The notes under the pieces were generated by a model. The model worked only from the letters and a program-made list of their open reading frames with translations. It did not search any database and was not told where the DNA came from. The position numbers were made by a program, and so were the translations under genes. Shown here piece after piece: positions 46,093-56,267 of a DNA stretch of 64,000 nucleotides. The DNA comes from UTCFX2 sp963726375 (lineage in GTDB: Bacteria > Chloroflexota > Anaerolineae > Anaerolineales > UBA4823): positions 62,001 through 126,000 of the forward strand of contig CAVSCE010000011.1 of the NCBI GenBank assembly GCA_963726375.1, in the 5' to 3' direction. Each line of letters opens with the position of its first letter. The first letter of the stretch is position 1.

Positions 46093-46854
46093 CTAATACA
46101 CCATTTCCCCGCGCACAAATGCGCTCGTCCTCGGATCGCTCGGCGACTGAAAAAAATCTTCCGTCGAGGCGCTTTCGACGATTTTCCCATCCAGAAGGAA
46201 GACGACACGTCCGGCCAGGCGGCGGGCTTGAAAGACATTGTGCGTCACCAGCACCAGCGTTGTCCCATGTTCCTGGTTCAACCGCCGGACGATCGCTTCG
46301 ATCAAACCGACGTTGTAAGGGTCCAGATTTGCGGTTGGTTCATCCAGGAGCAGTGCGGTTGGGTCGATAACCATCGCGCGCGCCAGCGCAACCCGCTGAG
46401 CCTCGCCGCCAGAAAGAGTTCGAGCACGTTGTTTTGCCAGGTGCGCAAGGCCGACCTCTTCCAGGACCTCCTGGACTCGCTCCGATCCGTCGCTGAGCCC
46501 CCGCAGGCGCAGGCCAAATGCCACATTCTCCCAAACTGTTCGCTCCAGTAGCATCGGGCGCTGAAAGACCGTCGTGACCTGCCGGCGCAGCTCAAGCGGC
46601 ATTTCCTGGTTGGGATCAAATACCTGGCCTCCGAAGATGATCTTACCTGCGGTAGGGGGCTCCAGGAAATTCAGGAGGCGCAAAAGCGTGCTTTTTCCTG
46701 AGCCGCTTGGGCCAACCAATCCAAGCACTTCGCCGTGCCGGACTTCAAAATTTTCCAGATCCAGGACGCGCCGTTCCTGGTACTCCTTGGTCAGCCCCTG
46801 GATTTGGAACAGCGGATTAGACGGTTGGGGATCGGCTGAAATCAACGCGCTCAT
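46093..46854 (-). CDS. tupC: Tungstate ABC transporter ATP-binding protein
   Basis: A 253-residue ABC ATPase with Walker A GPSGSGKST, Q-loop VFQRPMLL, signature LSGGEAQRVALARAM, Walker B LLLDEPTANLDP and the H-loop VTHNVFQARRLA. It overlaps tupB by 4 bp (stop/start overlap) and lies before tupA, so it energises the tungstate importer. Confidence 0.93.
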   Translation of the reverse strand: MSALISADPQPSNPLFQIQGLTKEYQERRVLDLENFEVRHGEVLGLVGPSGSGKSTLLRLLNFLEPPTAGKIIFGGQVFDPNQEMPLELRRQVTTVFQRPMLLERTVWENVAFGLRLRGLSDGSERVQEVLEEVGLAHLAKQRARTLSGGEAQRVALARAMVIDPTALLLDEPTANLDPYNVGLIEAIVRRLNQEHGTTLVLVTHNVFQARRLAGRVVFLLDGKIVESASTEDFFQSPSDPRTSAFVRGEMVY

Positions 46855-47513
46855 TGTTCAAAGCCTCTTCCCTGCAGCCGAACCATCGCCAGGTTTGCCA
46901 GGAATGTGATCCCAAGCAGTACTACTCCCAGAGCCAACGCCAGGGCAAAGTCGCCTTTTCGAGTCTCCAGCACGATCGCGGTCGTCAGCACGCGCGTCCT
47001 GCCTTCGATGTTTCCACCGACCAGCATCACTGCGCCGACTTCGGAGATAATGCTGCCAAAACCGGCGATGATCGCGACGATTACTCCGATCCGGGCTTCC
47101 ATCAGAACAGTCAATGCAGCTTGGCGGCTGGTCGCTCCCAACGCAAGCACCTGCTGTCGAAGGTTCGGATCGATCCCCATCACCGCAGCCATGGTAAAGC
47201 CGGCGACCAGAGGAAAAGCAATGATCGTCTGAGCCAGGACCATGGCCCCGGGTGTGAAGAGCTGCGGCACAAAAGGCCAATTTAAGTGGCCCAGCAGGCC
47301 GTTGCGCGAAAGCAGGAGATACACGAAGAGGCCGATCACAACCGGCGGGAAACCCATCCCGGTATACAGCAGGACAGCTACCAGCTTCCGGCCTCGGAAA
47401 CGCGATAATCCGACGACTACACCGACAGGCACACCGAGCAGTGTGCTGAAAAAAAGCCCAAGCCCCGAAACCTTTAAGGAAAGAAAGACAATTTCAGTAA
47501 AATCTGAAAGCAT
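46851..47513 (-). CDS. tupB: Tungstate ABC transporter permease
   Basis: A 220-residue membrane permease with about five helices and the EAA-type cytoplasmic loop LALGATSRQAALTVLMEARIGV that contacts the ATPase. The order tupB-tupC-tupA on the minus strand is a complete importer. A near-consensus promoter lies just upstream. Confidence 0.92.
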   Translation of the reverse strand: MLSDFTEIVFLSLKVSGLGLFFSTLLGVPVGVVVGLSRFRGRKLVAVLLYTGMGFPPVVIGLFVYLLLSRNGLLGHLNWPFVPQLFTPGAMVLAQTIIAFPLVAGFTMAAVMGIDPNLRQQVLALGATSRQAALTVLMEARIGVIVAIIAGFGSIISEVGAVMLVGGNIEGRTRVLTTAIVLETRKGDFALALALGVVLLGITFLANLAMVRLQGRGFEQ

Positions 47514-47547
47514 CCTGGAACGCCTGATGTATATTTGTATCGGCTGA

Positions 47548-47576
47548 AGTATAGTATCGAATGGCAGGTTTGTCCA
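47548..47576 (-). promoter_or_regulatory. Promoter of the tup operon
   Basis: On the minus strand TGGACA (47571-47576) and TATACT (47548-47553) are 17 bp apart, 5/6 matches each to consensus. The predicted mRNA begins near 47541, about 28 bases before the tupB start. Confidence 0.75.
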
Positions 47577-47796
47577 GAAGGTCGTTCGCCCAAATGTGGT
47601 GACGATTGATTGGAGACGGCTAAAATCTTGTCATTTTTCCACCAGCACTGGTATACTCATATGCCGGCATCGGAAATATTTCGCCATTTGCTTTCTTTCG
47701 ATACCGAGCTTCGCAAAAAAAGGAACTGATGGATCGCAAGCTACCCGACAAACACGTGGGGTGCCTGGCGCTCCCTGAGTTCCGGGAGGCATACGA
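47577..47796. other. Gene-free spacer between tup promoter and rnc
   Basis: About 220 bp in the divergent region upstream of rnc. A short frame from ATG near 47728 reads into rnc in another frame and looks accidental. No repeat or stem-loop stands out. Confidence 0.35.
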
Positions 47797-48526
47797 ATGG
47801 ACCAGGATGGATCTGGTTTATCAGAGATCGAAACTCCGGAGGCTTTTGCCCAAAGATTGGGCCTCAAATTCGAGAATTTTCTTCTGCTTCGCAGGGCTTT
47901 AACCCACCGCTCCTACCTAAATGAGCACCCTGAAGCGTTAGAAGATAATGAGAGGCTTGAATTCCTGGGTGATGCCGTTCTGGATTTCCTGGTAGGCGCG
48001 TGGCTCTACAATCGATTCCCGGAGATGCATGAAGGTGAGCTCACCCGCCTGCGCTCCGCCCTGGTGCGGACGGAACAGCTGGCCGAGTTTGCCAGCCAGC
48101 AAGACTTCGGCGCTGCCCTTCGGCTCGGACGGGGAGAGAGCCAGGCAGGTGGGCGCAAGCGAATTGCTCTTCTGTGTGCAACTTTTGAAGCGGTGATTGG
48201 AGCGATGTATCTCGACTCCGGGCCTGGATGCTGTGCTCGCATATATCGAGCCGTTGCTGGAGCCTGGCGCTATGCAGGTTTTGATCTCGAACGGCGACCA
48301 GGACTCAAAAAGCTTGCTCCAGGAGCTTGTCCAGGCAAGAGGATTTCGCCCGCCGCAGTATATCACCGCCTCGGCCTCCGGTCCTGAACACAGCAAGACT
48401 TTTGAAGTCGAAGTGCTGGTCAATAATCAGGTAGTCGGCCGCGGGAAAGGCGCGAGCAAGCAGACAGCCGCGCAGCAAGCCGCAAAGCTGGCTTTAGAAG
48501 TGATCGATCTGGAAAACTTGGGTTGA
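47797..48526 (+). CDS. rnc: Ribonuclease III (frame break near 48222)
   Basis: RNase III cuts double-stranded RNA in rRNA and mRNA processing. The first frame has RALTHRSYLNEH, the catalytic signature NERLEFLGDAVLDFLV and ALLCATFEAVIGAMYLDSG; one extra G near 48222 shifts the frame, and the second continues LDAVLAYIEPLL with the dsRNA-binding domain (SLLQELVQARGFRPPQY, GKGASKQTAAQQAAKLAL). Corrected length is about 242 residues. GGGAGG precedes ATG 47797. smc follows. Confidence 0.95.
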
Positions 48527-48579
48527 AATCCGTGAACACCATGCATGTTTTTCTCTATGAAAGCTAAGCGGACCTGACG

Positions 48580-51500
48580 ATGCAGCCCAGGCTGAAATCT
48601 CTCGAGCTACACGGCTATAAAACGTTCGCAAACCGGACCTATTTTGAGTTTGCTGGCACAATTACCGCGATCGTGGGTCCAAATGGCAGCGGAAAATCGA
48701 ATATTGCCGACAGCATCCGCTGGGTGCTTGGTGAGCAGTCCTATGGGCTTCTGCGCGCTCGCAAGACCGAAGATATGATATTCTCCGGATCCGACAGCCG
48801 GGCTCGCGCCGGGATGGCTTCCGCGACGATCACCTTTGATAACAGCGATGGCTGGCTTCCCATTGACTTCAGCGAGGTCGCGATTACACGCCGAGCCCAT
48901 CGCGATGGACTGAATGAATACCTGATCAATGGCCAAAGGATGCGCCTCAAGGATGTGTCCGAGCTGCTTTCCGAATCAGGTCTGGCTGAGCGAACTTACA
49001 CGGTGATCGGACAGGGGCTTGTGGACGCTGCTCTTTCCTTGAAGGCAGACGAACGCCGACGCCTGTTTGAAGAAGCGGCTGGGATTGGCTTGCACCGGAG
49101 CCGACGTGAGGAAGCACTCCGGCGTCTGGATGCCACTCGCCGAAATTTGGATAGGGTTGAAGATATCCTCGCTGAGCTCAAGCCCCGCCTCTCCAGCCTG
49201 GAACGTCAGGCTCGCCGGGCAGTAGAATATGAACAGGTCCGGGCTGATCTTCAGGTCCTACTCCGAGAATGGTACGGTTTTTACTGGCATGAAGCCCAAA
49301 AAGAGCTTGCCGAAGCTCAGGATATCGCGCACATCCAGGAAAAGAAACTCCAAGAAGCACGGATGGTGCAGGATAAGGCTGAGGAACAGCTATCGGGTCT
49401 GCGTGAGCAGATCCAGGACCTGCGGGGTGTCTTGAACGGCTGGCATCGCCAGCTCTCCGAGCAGCATGCCAGGCGCGAAGATGCAATTCGACGGTCGGCA
49501 ATCGTTGAAGAACGGATTCGTTCTTCGCTCATCCAGCAGGAGAATGACCTTCGGAGCCTCGACCAGCTCTGTGAAGAAACTTCCTTCCATCAAGAGCGGA
49601 TCGCCGCTGCTAACTCGGAGGTTGAGCTGCTATTCATTGAGCTTGAAGAGGCGCGCGTTCAAGCCAATTCTTCGCGAGCAGCTCTGGCAATGCGTCAGCA
49701 AGAGCGAGCTCAAGCCGAACAGCTTATCCAATCTGCCCGCCAGGATCTCGCTGGTTTAAATTCTCAACAGGGTAAATGGCAGGCTCAGATCGATGAAGCC
49801 CGGGCGCAGGAAGATCGAATCACGAAAGCGATCGATGCCGCAGCCAGCTCGCTCTCCACGGCAGAAAAGGATCAGATGGAAGCTCAAATCCGGCTCGATT
49901 CAGCCCAGACCCTGGCTCAGCAGGCTGAGCAGGGTTTAAAGTCCGCTGATGAGGCGCTCTCTAAGCACCGCCAGCGCCAGCAGGAAGCCGAAAATCAGCT
50001 TTCAGAAGTCCGTGAAAAGCGCGCTGCCTTGAACGCAGACCAGGCGCGCCTCAAAGCAGAATTGGAAGTGCTTGAGCAGGCGGAAGCTGCCCTGAGCGGT
50101 TATGCCAGCGGAACACGCCTGATTTTGCAGGCGGTACGTCAGAACCGGCTTTCCGGCACGCGCGGCAGCTTGAACACATTTCTTGAGGTCGCACCCGAAT
50201 TTGAGAAAGCGATTTCTGCCGCGCTTGGTGATTTCCTGGACGCGGTAATCCTTGATTCCGATCCAGACGAAGCGATGGATTTCCTTGAAAGCGAATCAGG
50301 CCGGGGCGTCCTGCTGCCGCTCAAACATTTGCGCCTGGAGGCTCCAAAAATAAGCCCGCTGAAAAACGATGACCGTGTTTTTGGCGAAGCGGCAGAGCTC
50401 GTCAGCTCCCCGGCTGAACTCAAGCCGGTGCTTGAATTGCTGCTGCGCGGCGTGATCATCGTTCGTGATCGAGCGACAGCTCGTCGAATCATCTTCGCAC
50501 AGCCTGCAGGCGTGCGCGCTGTTACGCTGCGCGGGGATGTCTATCATGCGGCCGGTCCGATCTTCTCGAGCGGAGGTGAAGCAGGAGAACAGCAGACTCT
50601 GCTGAGCCGGGCTCGCCAGCAGCGAGATGTGAAATCTTCCGCTGACCGGATCGCAGGCAAAATCCAGTCCATCGAAAACCAGCTTGCCGAATGGAAGCAG
50701 AATCTAGAGGATCTTCAAACGGATGGCGTCAGGTTGGAGTCCGACCAGGAAGCGGCACGCCAGGAGCTGCTGAAAACCGGGCGTGGACTTGACCAGGCAA
50801 AGGCGGCCCTGGATCGGACCGCCCATCAGGCCGACTGGGCCAGGGTTCAGCTTCAAAAACTCCACGCCGACCGCCAGGACCGCCAGGCCGAGAGCCGCCG
50901 GTTGAGCCAGCAGCTCGGAGAGATCGAAGCAAAAGCTGCAGCTGCCCGTGCCGAGCTGCGCGAACGCAGTTTGAGGCTGGAATCGCTCGGGCTTGACGAT
51001 TATCAAATGGAACAGGCGCATTGGGCTACCCGGCTCGCAGTTAATGAACGAGCCTTGAGCGATGCCCGGTCGCGGCTGCAGGAGCGCCAGGCGGCATTAG
51101 AACGATCTCAGCAGACACAGGCTGCGCTTCAGCTGCGCCTCTCCAGGCTTGAGGACCAGCTGAAAGGGTACGAAGAAGAACGCATCAACGCCCATCAGTC
51201 CGAAGCGGAAATTGCTGAGCAAATCCTCAATTTGAATGAGAAAATCGATCCGGCAGAAGCCGAGCTCGCAGAGCGCGAGCTGCTGCAAACAGAAAGCCAG
51301 AAACAAGCCGGTCAGATCCGCCAGCAGGTGAGCATGGCTGAACACCAGCAGGCTCAGGCTCGCATCAACCTGGCACGCCGCCAGGAAAGCCTCCAATCTC
51401 TGCAGCGCCGAATAGATGACGATTTTGGCCTGGTGGCGTACGAATACGTTGCTCAGGTATCGGGCCCCACACCTCTGCCGCTTTCCGGTTTTGTCGAGCA

Positions 51501-52198
51501 GCTTCCGATGGTTGAGAGGCTTTCTCAAGACATAGAAGAAAACATCAAACGACAGCGCCTGCAGCTGCGGCGGATTGGGCCGGTCAATCCGGAAGCTCAG
51601 GCCGAATACCATGAAGTCAGCCAGCGCCACGATTTTCTCATCGAGCAGGTCGCCGACCTTGAGAAAGCCGAGGGAGATATCCGTCAGGTGATCACGGAGC
51701 TCGATGGATTGATGCAAAGCGAATTTCGCAAGACATTTGATGCTGTTGCGGCAGAGTTCCGCCAGATTTTCAGCCGCCTGTTTGGGGGTGGATCGGCACG
51801 TCTGCTGCTGACAGATCCGGACGATCTTTCTGCAACCGGGATTGAAATAGAAGCCCGTCTGCCAGGCCGCCGCACACAGGGCCTGGCTCTGCTCTCGGGT
51901 GGCGAGCGCAGCCTGACGGCGGCCTCACTTGTCTTTGCATCTGCTTCGGATTTCGCCGACCCCATTCTGCGTCCTGGACGAAGTCGATGCAATGCTGGAT
52001 GAAGCGAATGTCGGCAGATTTCGGGATTTACTGCGCGAATTGAGCCAGAAAACCCAATTCCTGATCGTGACGCATAACCGTAACACAGTACAGGTTGCAG
52101 ATGTGATCTATGGGGTGACAATGGGAAAGGACACGTCCAGCCAGGTCTTAGCCTTAAGCTTGACGAAGTTGAGCAGGTTATCGAATAAAAAAACCTGA
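48580..52198 (+). CDS. smc: Chromosome partition protein SMC (frame break near 51949)
   Basis: SMC is the ATPase of bacterial condensin. Residues 33-41 are Walker A (GPNGSGKSN), followed by two long coiled-coil arms around a hinge (about residues 505-640, GTRGSLNTFLEVAPEFEKAI). The ABC signature LLSGGERSLTA is near the end; an extra T near 51949 then shifts the frame, and the second frame gives LLRISPTPFCVLDEVDAMLDEANVGRF (Walker B) and the D-loop. Corrected length is about 1205 residues. rnc-smc is a common bacterial pairing, often followed by ftsY, which is elsewhere here. Confidence 0.95.
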
Positions 52199-52225
52199 GG
52201 ATGTCGATCATCCTCAGGTTTTTTT
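52187..52225. terminator. Bidirectional rho-independent terminator between smc and the foldase gene
   Basis: A 13-bp perfect stem (AAACCTGAGGATG at 52191-52203, complement at 52209-52221) with a 5-base loop is flanked by seven A on the left and T on the right. It therefore works on both strands for the two convergent genes. Confidence 0.95.
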
Positions 52226-52242
52226 GTTCTGTGGGGGAACGT

Positions 52243-53637
52243 TCAGGGTGCCGGTGTGCTGAAATTCGCGGGGATATTCGCGCCACCCAACCGCTGAACA
52301 GCCTCCTGGATATCCGCTGGAAGCGTCGGCTCGAGTGGGACGATCTCTCTCCAGCCGTCTCTGATCTCGATCGTCGAATTCTCGCGCAGCTGAGTGATCC
52401 ATTCCTGGAATTTTTGGTTAGGCAGCTGGCTGCAATCGCTTGCGGCGAGTGGGCGTTCCTCGTGTCCAAGAAGTCGGATGATGTGCCATCCAAATTGAGT
52501 TTGAACAGGCTCGCTTACCTGGCCGACTTCTGTCAAGGCAAACGCTGCGTCTTCAAATTCCTTCACCATTTTTGCGCGGCCGAACCAGCCAAGATCACCG
52601 CTCTGGTCTTTGTTTGAAGTATCGGTCGAGAGCTCTGCTGCGAGGCTTGCCCAATCTTCGCCGGCTTCCAGGCGATCGAGGACGTCGTTGGCAGTCGTCT
52701 CATCTTCAACCAGGATGTGCTGGGCCCATACCTGCTCATCCAGGCAGGCTACCTCGCCGATCACTGCATCCATCACCTTCTTTTGATAGAGGCCGGCTTC
52801 GATCACGTAGCGCAGCGTCTTCTCGGGAATTTCAATCCCTTTCAGACCGGCGACAACGGTAGCATACGCGCCCTGGTATCCTTCAAAAGTGAATGGAGTG
52901 GCAGTCGGGCGCGGCGTTGCGGTCGCTGTAATCCCTGTGGTTGGGACGACTGTGGGTTCAGCAGCTGGTGTTTCGGTGCCAGCAGTTTCGGTCCCTGGAG
53001 CGCTGATCGCTTCGGTTGACGTCATAACCGCGGTAGGAATGACTGTTGGCGGTGGTGGGACCATCGTCATCTGGGCTGCAGAAAGCGTAGATGTAGGCAG
53101 AGTCGCTTTCGTCTGGGTGGGGGTGGGAGTGCCGTCCGGGTAATACCGCAGCGCTTCCTGCATCGCGACCTCCACTTCCTCTTGACTTACGGTTATCCCC
53201 AACCTTTTCGCTTCTTGACGGATCAGTCGGTCATCGATCAATTGGTCCAGCGCCTGGTTTCCGGCGCGGAAGGTTTCCAGCTCGCTTGAGACGGATACAA
53301 GCTGTTCGCCGAAGCTTTGCAGCGCGTTCTGATCGCTCCCAAACATGCTGGCAATCTGAAAGATATTTTCGGCGTTCTTGATCAGATTATTTCGGTAATA
53401 TCTGGTAAATTCCCGAAAATCCTTTCCGGTTATTTTCTCGCTATTGACGATCGCAACGGTGCGCTGCCAGCGGAGGTACCGCTCATTCAACACGCCGTAA
53501 GCGATTGTCAGCACGACCGCAGCCAGGACCACGATAGCCCCGATTGTGATCATCCGCGTCTGTCGTCGCTCGCGGTGCAGGCGATCCTGGTGTTTCTTGG
53601 ACAGGCTTGCCTGACTGATTTTTGGATTTTTTGCCAT
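52243..53637 (-). CDS. Membrane-anchored parvulin-type peptidyl-prolyl isomerase (SurA/PrsA-like)
   Basis: A 464-residue foldase. A basic N-terminus is followed by a membrane anchor (ITIGAIVVLAAVVLTIAYGV, residues 30-49), a SurA-like N-terminal chaperone region (residues 60-170), a Thr/Pro-rich linker of about 80 residues, and a rotamase domain of about 90 residues (WAQHILVEDETTA, DLGWFGRAKMVKEFEDAAF, VQTQFGWHIIRLL). It should fold secreted proteins on the outer face of the membrane. Confidence 0.92.
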   Translation of the reverse strand: MAKNPKISQASLSKKHQDRLHRERRQTRMITIGAIVVLAAVVLTIAYGVLNERYLRWQRTVAIVNSEKITGKDFREFTRYYRNNLIKNAENIFQIASMFGSDQNALQSFGEQLVSVSSELETFRAGNQALDQLIDDRLIRQEAKRLGITVSQEEVEVAMQEALRYYPDGTPTPTQTKATLPTSTLSAAQMTMVPPPPTVIPTAVMTSTEAISAPGTETAGTETPAAEPTVVPTTGITATATPRPTATPFTFEGYQGAYATVVAGLKGIEIPEKTLRYVIEAGLYQKKVMDAVIGEVACLDEQVWAQHILVEDETTANDVLDRLEAGEDWASLAAELSTDTSNKDQSGDLGWFGRAKMVKEFEDAAFALTEVGQVSEPVQTQFGWHIIRLLGHEERPLAASDCSQLPNQKFQEWITQLRENSTIEIRDGWREIVPLEPTLPADIQEAVQRLGGANIPANFSTPAP

Positions 53638-53671
53638 ATTTCCTCTCGTCCGACCGGGTCGATTGAATCGT

Positions 53672-53941
53672 CTATCTCAGGACTTCACCTGCATACGGCA
53701 GCAGAGCGATATGGCGGGCGCGTTTGATCGCACGCGCCAGCTCGCGCTGATGTCGGGCGCAGGTTCCGGTCTGCCGGCGCGGGCGAATTTTACCTTCGTC
53801 GGTCACAAATCGGCGCAGGACATCGATCTGCTTATAATCGATCCTGGCATTCTTATCTGCGCAGAATGCGCACTCACGGGGACGGGCGTAAAACCGCCGG
53901 CCTCCAGATTGATTATCATCTCGCATCATTTGGTTGCTCAC
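53672..53941 (-). CDS. rpsR: Ribosomal protein bS18
   Basis: An 89-residue small-subunit protein with the conserved IDYKQIDVLRRFVTDEGKIRPRR and ARAIKRARHIALLPY. Four Cys/His positions (ECAFCADKN, GTCARH) suggest a zinc-binding C+ form. It ends the rpsF-ssb-rpsR operon. GTG 53941 has GGAG upstream; an ATG four codons on is the alternative. Confidence 0.96.
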   Translation of the reverse strand: MSNQMMRDDNQSGGRRFYARPRECAFCADKNARIDYKQIDVLRRFVTDEGKIRPRRQTGTCARHQRELARAIKRARHIALLPYAGEVLR

Positions 53942-53995
53942 CTTCGAAACTCCTTACCGGGTCAGTCAATACCCGGAGAAACATTGAAAATCTTA

Positions 53996-54388
53996 TCAAT
54001 TGAAAAGCGGTTCCTCGTCATCTTCGAATTCAGTGCTGGAATGGTTCGCCTCCCGGCGCTCATCCAGCATGATCATCTCCGAAGCAACGATCTCAGTAGC
54101 AGAATGTTTGCTGCCTTCCTGATCATCCCAATGACGGGTTTGCAGGCGTCCCTCGATATAAACCAGCCGGTCTTTCGCAAGGTATTGCTTGCAGATTTCG
54201 GCCAGGTTGCTCCAGGCGACAATATTGAACCATTCCGTCTCCGTGCGGCGCTCGCCTTCGGCCGTGTTCCATGACCGGCTCGTGCCCACACTGAACGTCG
54301 TGACAGGTCGGCCGGAGGGAGTGTAGCGCATCTCCGGGTCGCGACCCACTCGTCCAATGATCAGGACTTTATTCAAGCCACGCGTCAT
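53996..54388 (-). CDS. ssb: Single-stranded DNA-binding protein
   Basis: A 130-residue SSB with the OB-fold motifs LNKVLIIGRVGRDPEMRYTPSG, TEWFNIVAW and VYIEGRLQTRHW, and an acidic end DDEEPLF close to the usual DDDIPF tip that recruits repair proteins. ATG 54388 with GGAGTATAAG upstream. It lies between rpsF and rpsR, as in many bacteria. Confidence 0.96.
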   Translation of the reverse strand: MTRGLNKVLIIGRVGRDPEMRYTPSGRPVTTFSVGTSRSWNTAEGERRTETEWFNIVAWSNLAEICKQYLAKDRLVYIEGRLQTRHWDDQEGSKHSATEIVASEMIMLDERREANHSSTEFEDDEEPLFN

Positions 54389-54484
54389 CTTATACTCCAT
54401 TCCGAAACCAAACCAACAAACATCCGTTCCGTCAATATCTGATTTCGCTCAAGGCGCATTTGCGCCGATAAGCCTTTGAAGCAG

Positions 54485-54770
54485 CTACTCTTTTACTACG
54501 ATCAGGTAGCGAAGCACGGGTTCAAGGAAACCCAGGTTCCGCTCGAGCGTGGCGCCAAGCGTCGGAGCCATTTTGGTATGCATCAGCACATATTGGCCCT
54601 GAGTTTGTTTTCGGATTGGGTATGCAAGCATGCGCTTGCCCCAATTATCCGTCTTGACGATTTCGCCACCATCATCTGTTATCCATCCGGAGATGCGGGT
54701 AATCTGCTCGTTCATCACAGTCTCATCGAGCTCAGGATGGAAGATGACCATCAATTCATATTCGCGGCAT
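54485..54770 (-). CDS. rpsF: Ribosomal protein bS6 (frame break near 54766)
   Basis: A small-subunit protein of about 94 residues. The body reads YELMVIFHPELDETVMNEQI and GKRMLAYPIRKQTQGQYVLM. The natural start is ATG 54770, which has AGGAGG 8 bases before it, but one extra base right after the ATG (ATGCCGCG) shifts the frame; removing it gives MREYELMVIF, the normal bS6 start. It heads the rpsF-ssb-rpsR operon. Confidence 0.95.
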
Positions 54771-55015
54771 GGGGGAAGCCTCCTTTCCTCGGGTTTGCCT
54801 CTGGTTTGCGCTGGGAGCGCTCCAGGAGCGGAAAGCTGTCGTTTTTTTAACGGCTCAGCCGGGGGTGAAGTTTAGCACAATCCTGTGGATTTGGAAAGGG
54901 TTCGTTTCTGATATCCGATATAATACCTTTGATAAATCCACCCCATGATTATTTTTTCTGCGATCAGGCTTGAAATCGATCAGCGCTGGGAGGATCGATC
55001 AAGAAGGAGGAAACC
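54771..55015. other. Divergent spacer upstream of rpsF and the AMMECR1 gene
   Basis: 245 bp with no gene. A TATAAT box at 54919-54924 on the plus strand may serve the AMMECR1 gene, though no good -35 is at the right distance. The rpsF promoter on the minus strand is not obvious. Confidence 0.4.
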
Positions 55016-55585
55016 ATGGGCGAGCAACTTACCAGTGACGAGCGGGGGATTCTACTTCGGCTGGCGCGCCGGTCGATTGAAGCAGCTGTCAACCATAAGC
55101 CGCTGCCCCCGCTCGACAGGGACGGTCTACCAGCTCGATTGCTGCAGCCTGGTGCCTCATTTGTCACACTGACAATCCGCAATGAATTGCGCGGCTGCGT
55201 CGGCGCACTGGTCCCGTATGGTCCACTCGTGGATGATGTTCGCGAGCATGCGGTGGCAGCTGCACTCGAGGATCGCCGCTTTCGACCGGTTTCTTCAGAC
55301 GAGCTGCCTCTCCTGCGCATCGAAATTTCTCGGCTCACTTTGCCTGAAGAGCTCGAGTATAATTCACCGCTCGAGCTGCCGGACTTGATCCGTCCGAATA
55401 TCGATGGGGTGACTGTGTTCGATGGGTGGCAGCGAGCCACCTTCCTGCCTCAAGTCTGGGAAAAGCTGCCAGACACCGAGCTATTTTTGGATCACCTCTG
55501 TCAGAAGATGGGGGCTGCACCAGACCTGTGGAGAAGGCGCATTTTGCGAGTCCAGACATACCAGGTCGAAGAATTCCACGAATAG
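55016..55585 (+). CDS. AMMECR1-domain protein (AmmeMemoRadiSam system protein A-like)
   Basis: A 189-residue AMMECR1 fold protein. The conserved core LTIRNELRGCVGALVPYGPLVDDV contains the LRGC(V/I)G motif of the family, followed by ALEDRRFRPVSSDELPLLRIEISRL and GWQRATFLPQVWE. In other genomes it occurs with Memo and radical-SAM partners; neither is nearby. Function is unknown. AAGGAGG precedes ATG 55016. Confidence 0.93.
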   Translation: MGEQLTSDERGILLRLARRSIEAAVNHKPLPPLDRDGLPARLLQPGASFVTLTIRNELRGCVGALVPYGPLVDDVREHAVAAALEDRRFRPVSSDELPLLRIEISRLTLPEELEYNSPLELPDLIRPNIDGVTVFDGWQRATFLPQVWEKLPDTELFLDHLCQKMGAAPDLWRRRILRVQTYQVEEFHE

Positions 55586-55647
55586 AACAAATCCGAAGCT
55601 GGATCGGACCGATTGCTTTTGCCTGCGGATGTTGCTTTCCTGAAAAT

Positions 55648-55914
55648 TTAGATCTGCGTGAAATGATCCACGTTGATCACGAACACGGTTGCACGTTTTG
55701 TCTGTGGGGGATTTGCAGTTGTGGTCGACTGTCGGATCAGATCAATCGCTTCGTCAACACGCTCGTCGCTCACGCCGATGATTAAAGTGCTCGAGCCTTT
55801 CCGGAGGAAACCGCCTGTGGAAGCGATCCGGGTCACACGAAAACCGCTGTTGATCAGGGCGATTGAGACCGGCTCATTATCATTGTCACTGATAATCGTC
55901 AGGATCAGTTTCAT
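55648..55914 (-). CDS. PII-like cyclic-di-AMP receptor-type protein, short form
   Basis: An 88-residue PII-like protein with the DarA/PstA signature FRVTRIASTGGFLRKGSSTLIIGV. The large B-loop of PstA is missing between the second and third strands. Its ATG overlaps the TAA of the next upstream gene (TAATG), so the two are translationally coupled. Nucleotide bound is inferred from family. Confidence 0.85.
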   Translation of the reverse strand: MKLILTIISDNDNEPVSIALINSGFRVTRIASTGGFLRKGSSTLIIGVSDERVDEAIDLIRQSTTTANPPQTKRATVFVINVDHFTQI

Positions 55915-56267
55915 TAGAAAACCTCGTAGCGTTCGACTGTCAAGGAGAAAACCGTCGCTCCACCAACTGGAATCGGTGTTGAAAGCGGCAGGTGAAATGG
56001 AGCCCCTTCCAGCGATGTAGTGACATATTCAACTCTGCGGCGGCAGGCTTTATGTAAAAGCTGTACGACTTCTTCCTCCTGACCAGAAGACAGGCCGATC
56101 AGCAAGGTGACGTTTCTTCCTGCAAGAAATCCGCCAGAACTGGAAAGAATCGTTGCGATTAGACCGATTGCGTTCAACGCGTTTGTTGCCGTTTCGACGT
56201 CCTGCGTCTGGACAACCGCTGTTATCAGCCGGTCAATATTCTTGGCCACTTTTTTAGCTGGACCCAT
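55914..56267 (-). CDS. PII-like cyclic-di-AMP receptor-type protein, long form
   Basis: A 117-residue paralogue of the neighbour, with LSSSGGFLAGRNVTLLIGL, a B-loop-like insert (RRRVEYVTTSLEGAPFHLPL) and the typical end GGATVFSLTVERYEVF. This is the layout of DarA/PstA, the c-di-AMP-binding PII-like protein. ATG 56267 with GGAGG upstream; it overlaps the 3' end of the glycosidase gene by 14 bp. Confidence 0.87.
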   Translation of the reverse strand: MGPAKKVAKNIDRLITAVVQTQDVETATNALNAIGLIATILSSSGGFLAGRNVTLLIGLSSGQEEEVVQLLHKACRRRVEYVTTSLEGAPFHLPLSTPIPVGGATVFSLTVERYEVF

